Part shown: one piece after another, positions 60,263 through 64,000 of the stretch
How the letters are laid out: each line of letters begins with the position of its first letter
Position numbering within the stretch: the first letter of the stretch is position 1
Assembly (NCBI GenBank): GCA_026686845.1
Contig: JAIVEN010000008.1
Span: 38,072,501-38,136,500, forward strand
Reading direction: 5' to 3'
DNA length: 64,000 nucleotides
DNA from: Adenanthera pavonina
Taxonomy: Eukaryota; Streptophyta; Magnoliopsida; Fabales; Fabaceae
Translations under genes and position numbers: made by a program
Notes under the pieces: generated by a model
Seen by the model: the letters and a program-made list of their open reading frames with translations, nothing else
What the model was told of the DNA's origin: nothing
Databases searched by the model: none

Positions 60263-62077
60263 CCCTAGATGAAAAAAAAGAGTTGAAATTGAGTTCTCCC
60301 TTTGTCCCAAGGAAAAAAAGAAAAAACAGTGATGGTGATACATTCTGTTTCTAAGAAACAGAGACACAGACTTCATTGAATTATCATACAATACGATGAA
60401 CTTGTACTTCTAAGATACAAGAAATAGACTTGATGGTGCTCTCACTCTCACCAATATTTGTTATCCTACGTTTGTCTTCACCAATCCTAACAAAGTTTCA
60501 ACAGTTGGTATTATACAAATGGCTGACATTGACATCATTCTTTTCACTCTCACACTGTCAGAGACCACTTGCAATTTTTTCCGCGTTCTCTTCTATATAT
60601 AAGCTTTTCTGTACACTATTGATGAAACAGTTGAGACCGACATAAATGAAGATTTGAAGCAGATGTCTGGATGAGATTATGGATGCAGCTTCTTGCGATC
60701 CTAACAAACAAAAAATGATGATGTGATCACTGTACGCATAAGACTACTAAGGCTTTTGAAGATAATCAGCACAAGGGAATTACATTAGACGGTACATACG
60801 TGTGTATGTATGTCTGCATAATTGCATTAGAAGATATATCGTTATTTTCTTTTTTGGAGAATAAAAGTTGCACATGGCAACAAGTTAGATAGCAAAGAAA
60901 ACAAAACTCAAAGTGGTTTTTGAAAATAGGGATTAAAACATATCCACGGAATTATATATATTAGGAGATAAAATATATTAAAGATACTGGATTGAAATAT
61001 ATATAAATATATTACCATAAATAAAAGCTGGAAGGGATGAAAATAGAATTCCAAGCAAAACCAAGGGAATGCAATTATGATTTGAATTAACTAAATATGT
61101 ACGAAGACAAATTTGTTAAAATCATTAAGTTAAATATATTAGAGATACTGGATTTAAAGAAATAAGAAACACAATTTCCGATAACAACATGAAATACCAA
61201 TGAGGACTGAGAGGCAGAAGGTTAGGAGTGAGCGAGAACCATAAATATTGCTATCCAAACAGTTATATATAAAATAATAATAATAATGATGAAACAAGTA
61301 GATGAAGGAAAAGAATAAAAAGAACCCAAATACAACTACAAGTATTAATGAAGACGTCAGCATAATATTCTTGATTTTCATAGATTGAGAAAGACATTAA
61401 TCATGAGCTCAAGTCAAAGAAATGAAACATGAAGGGAACAAAGAGTGCAGCCTTTGCCTTCAACTTGAATATAAAATGCAAAGAGCCCTGAAGGGCAGGA
61501 GAAAGGGTAGTTGGGTAATCTTCATCAAAGTAAATGCTGGCAAGTACTGCTTCCGGGAAAGTTTGAGCAGAGGGTGGCCCAAGCCTCCATATCTTCCACC
61601 AATTAGAATATTATTAACAGTTTTATGATGAAAGGTGGTATTCCGAAATATGCATGAATCCCATTCAGATTTACTTAATTAACGAAAGTAAGGAACACAA
61701 CAAAAATTCACATGAACCATGGAATACAACTAACTATAATGAAAGTACTTGCTGCTACATGAATGACTGCACATTTACACTCAAAAGAATACTACTTGAG
61801 TTTTTTTTAGAAGAAATCTGCTCATGACAACTAACTGAAAAAAGAGTTAGAGCCTCCTATTTTCGTAAGAAAAGAAGGGGAGAATTAAAGCATATAAATA
61901 GAATCAGAATCAGATATATTGATCAAAACATAACAGCTCTATTTCGTAAATCATATCAATTTTTAAACCATCCACAAAAAGTTAAAACTTAATTCATAAA
62001 TTATATCTATACTATTTTCCCACACATGGACATGTATATTATAAAATACTTGTATGTGCACCAAAGTTAGCTTATAA

Positions 62078-62329
62078 TCAAGTCAGAAAGAGGTGCCGAT
62101 AAAGCTTTAGGAGAAAAGGTATTTCTCTATAATGCTTTCCTTTGTTCCAGCATATAATATCAGTTGCAAGGGATGGAAAATTTTGTCCATCAATGTTGGA
62201 ATTAGTAGCCAACTTGATATAGCTGCAATACAACTCATACAAGATTCCTTCATAACTTGTTTGAGCATTCGTTAATCCATGTTGCTCATACCATAGAATA
62301 ACATGTTCTGAATTCAAAGTGTTCCTCAT
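62078..62329 (-). pseudogene. Relic TNL C-JID exon in unit D
   Basis: Reads NTLNSEHVILWYEQHGLTNAQ, then SYEGILYELYCSYIKLATNS, close to the relic at 40307-40636 and to the C-JID end of copies A-C. It shows that an older terminal exon was copied with the 3' flank. Confidence 0.65.
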
Positions 62330-62734
62330 GATATTTGGTGTAGATTTTTCTATATCATCATCTTCAGAGTAATTGCAGTCAATGAAGAAGGCTTTCTCTG
62401 AGGTGAACAGAACAATTGGTCAAAAAAAGGAGCAATCTGAATAGTAATGAAGGCTGTGCAAGATACAGAGGGTGATAGATTACAATTGCATCACATTCAA
62501 TTCAAACTATCACTAAGTTTAGTGGATAGCACTCAAGTTCTTTGAGAAGAAATATACTTATGGCAACACTACGAAAAATGAAAATAATCTGAATCTAATT
62601 CTGAGGGGGGGAAATGGAGAGCAGGGGAGTAAAACAGATTAATAGAATTAGATATACTAAAAAATAACCCTTTTGTTCATAGTTAAAATTACACCACCCC
62701 AGATTATAAGTATTTGAAAAGGGGTCATTGCATT

Positions 62735-63205
62735 GTGCTCTATCAGGTCAAGTGCCAATATAATTTACTCCTTCACCGCGACCACCTGCAACCATATAAG
62801 CATCAACAGTATGATTAGTACTACCATAAGCAGAATGAGATACCATAGAATTATTATTCATATTTCTCTGGAAAAGAAGTTCAAAAATCTTATTCAGCTT
62901 TTGAAGTTTTATGTGGCCACTTCAGAGCATGTGTCTATCTCATGAACTGGTACTCGTCTGCCCTGTACTCCCTTCTGTCTAGTCATAGCCATTACGCTGT
63001 CAAATATGGCCACCACTTTGTGTGCTATGGCATCACCATTATACCCATTTGCAACTATATCAACAGGTTATTGAGAAGTAGGGGTTAGACTATTACAAAA
63101 TATTTAAGCTAACACCATATCATTAAAATTATGGTGAGGACACTGATTTAAAAGAGCACTATATCACTCCCAAGTTTCATGAAATAGTTCATTATCTTGC
63201 TGCAG
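62735..63205 (-). pseudogene. Gypsy-type gag fragment
   Basis: Minus strand from 63205 reads LQQDNELFHETWE, a stop, YSALLNQCPHHNFNDMVLA, then VANGYNGDAIAHKVV and FDSVMAMTRQKG. This matches the retrotransposon gag pattern (E.LYEAWERFK.L...CPHHG) of Athila/Tat-type elements. Stops interrupt it and no LTR or pol is present. It sits within the unit D flank. Confidence 0.65.
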
Positions 63206-63560
63206 AAATATAGTTGTATATGTACAAAAGTTTAGCATGTAATCAAAGAATTGAGAGGTACCTGTAAAGATATCAGAGAAACTATACTTCACTATGGTGC
63301 TTTTCTTTCATCTTGTGTAAAAATTTCAGTTGCAAGAGATGAAAGATAAAGTCATCAAGGTTGAGATTCCTTGGAGTTGGTAGCCAACCCCAACTCTAAC
63401 TCCGATCCCAGAGGAGGAGGTTGAAAGACACCAGATTTCTCCAATTTCTCTGTTGGTGGGAGTTGTTCTGCTTCATTATCTGCATCCCTCTTTCTTTTCC
63501 CATCCAACTCAGACTCTTAACTCCAACACCGACTCCAACTCTGTTGCATGTATTGGGTAG

Positions 63561-64000
63561 ACTCCATGTGCAGAGGCTCGGACACCAGAGAGGCTTGAGA
63601 GAGGAAATGAAATATCATCAGCACTTATGACTGCAATAGAAGGATCATGATATTCTCAAAACAGGATTGCATCAACAAGTGCTGGTGATATTCCATCTCC
63701 TCCAGCTTCTCATCAACATAGATATCTATCCAATTTTAAAGCAACTTTTGTCAAATGGCTAAGAAACCATTATTTTGGTGTCTGAATCTCTAAAGCTGAT
63801 AAAAACCTAATAATTTTCCCGATGAACTTGGGACAAAGAGGAATTAGCAACCATATTATTGGACGGAAACAAGATCAATAGGGTGTTGATCATTTCTAGT
63901 AGATCTGGAAGCTAATCTCTCGATACTAGCATGCAGATCTCCATTTTTTTCACACAAGAAATGCAGAACAAGCCAAAACTAATTTAGACAAAAGTAAACG
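63561..64000. other. Sequence at the right edge, nothing recognised
   Basis: No open frame longer than about 60 codons with recognisable content and no match to the TNL units was seen. Confidence 0.3.

Larger units (their letters stand above)
60330..63560 (-). repeat. 3' flank of TNL unit D (gene body beyond the right edge)
   Basis: 60518-60700 matches unit C at 39537-39720. 61432-61620 matches unit A at 24196-24380. 61743-61800 and 63260-63300 hold the conserved donor-type sites (minus strand TTTACAG|GTACCT at 63265). 63300-63480 matches the conserved C-terminal tail and 3' UTR region of A and B (GGTTGAAAGACACCAGATTTC and CCCCAACTC words). The LRR exons would lie further right but do not appear before 64000, so unit D is broken or interrupted here. 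Confidence 0.6.

Overview
This is nuclear DNA from a flowering plant, almost certainly a dicot. It has a TIR-NB-LRR (TNL) disease-resistance cluster with plant-type introns. It also carries Ty3/gypsy chromovirus, Ty1/copia, L1-type LINE, hAT, CACTA-like and Stowaway-like elements, and AT-rich spacers. TNL genes are abundant in dicots and absent from grasses. Species cannot be set from the sequence; a woody rosid is a guess.

Layout. 1-1687: end of a hAT element that runs off the left edge and sits inside the 3' LTR of a minus-strand chromovirus (1688-9913). 9914-11213: small repeats. 11214-15219: a region bounded by inverted 'TTAGTTGGCATTT'-type subterminal repeats (CACTA-like) that holds pieces of host genes, namely a VDAC porin exon and three exons of a coiled-coil protein. 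17915-19345 and 20228-21182: two further non-autonomous CACTA-like elements, the second with clean termini and a matching 3-bp target duplication.

23.5-44.1 kb and 60.3-63.6 kb: the TNL cluster, all on the minus strand, built from tandemly duplicated units. Copy A (26.3-29.4 kb) is a pseudogene without TIR. Copy B (32774-36527) is a four-exon TNL of about 1064 residues with every key motif intact, and is the only likely functional gene in the window. Copy C (41376-44098) is a pseudogene cut off inside the NB-ARC domain. For copy D only the decayed 3' flank lies in the window. The 3' flanks of the copies resemble one another and include untranslated exons with splice donors.

44373-59150: a nest of transposons. 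A 5'-truncated LINE (zf-RVT plus RNase H) is split by two copia elements. The first copia (TSD GTAGA) has a 4.2-kb chromovirus-type solo LTR in its gag. That LTR in turn contains a Stowaway-like MITE and another LTR-like insert. The second copia (TSD CCATA) has lost the outer end of its right LTR.

Working logic: one candidate immune receptor gene (B) in a birth-and-death cluster, surrounded by repeats. No tRNA, rRNA, CRISPR or organelle-derived insert was recognised. No wholly new system is evident. The best leads are the host-gene fragments inside the CACTA-like region, the repeat modules upstream of gene B, the conserved untranslated 3' exons of the TNL units, and a template-switch palindrome in unit C.
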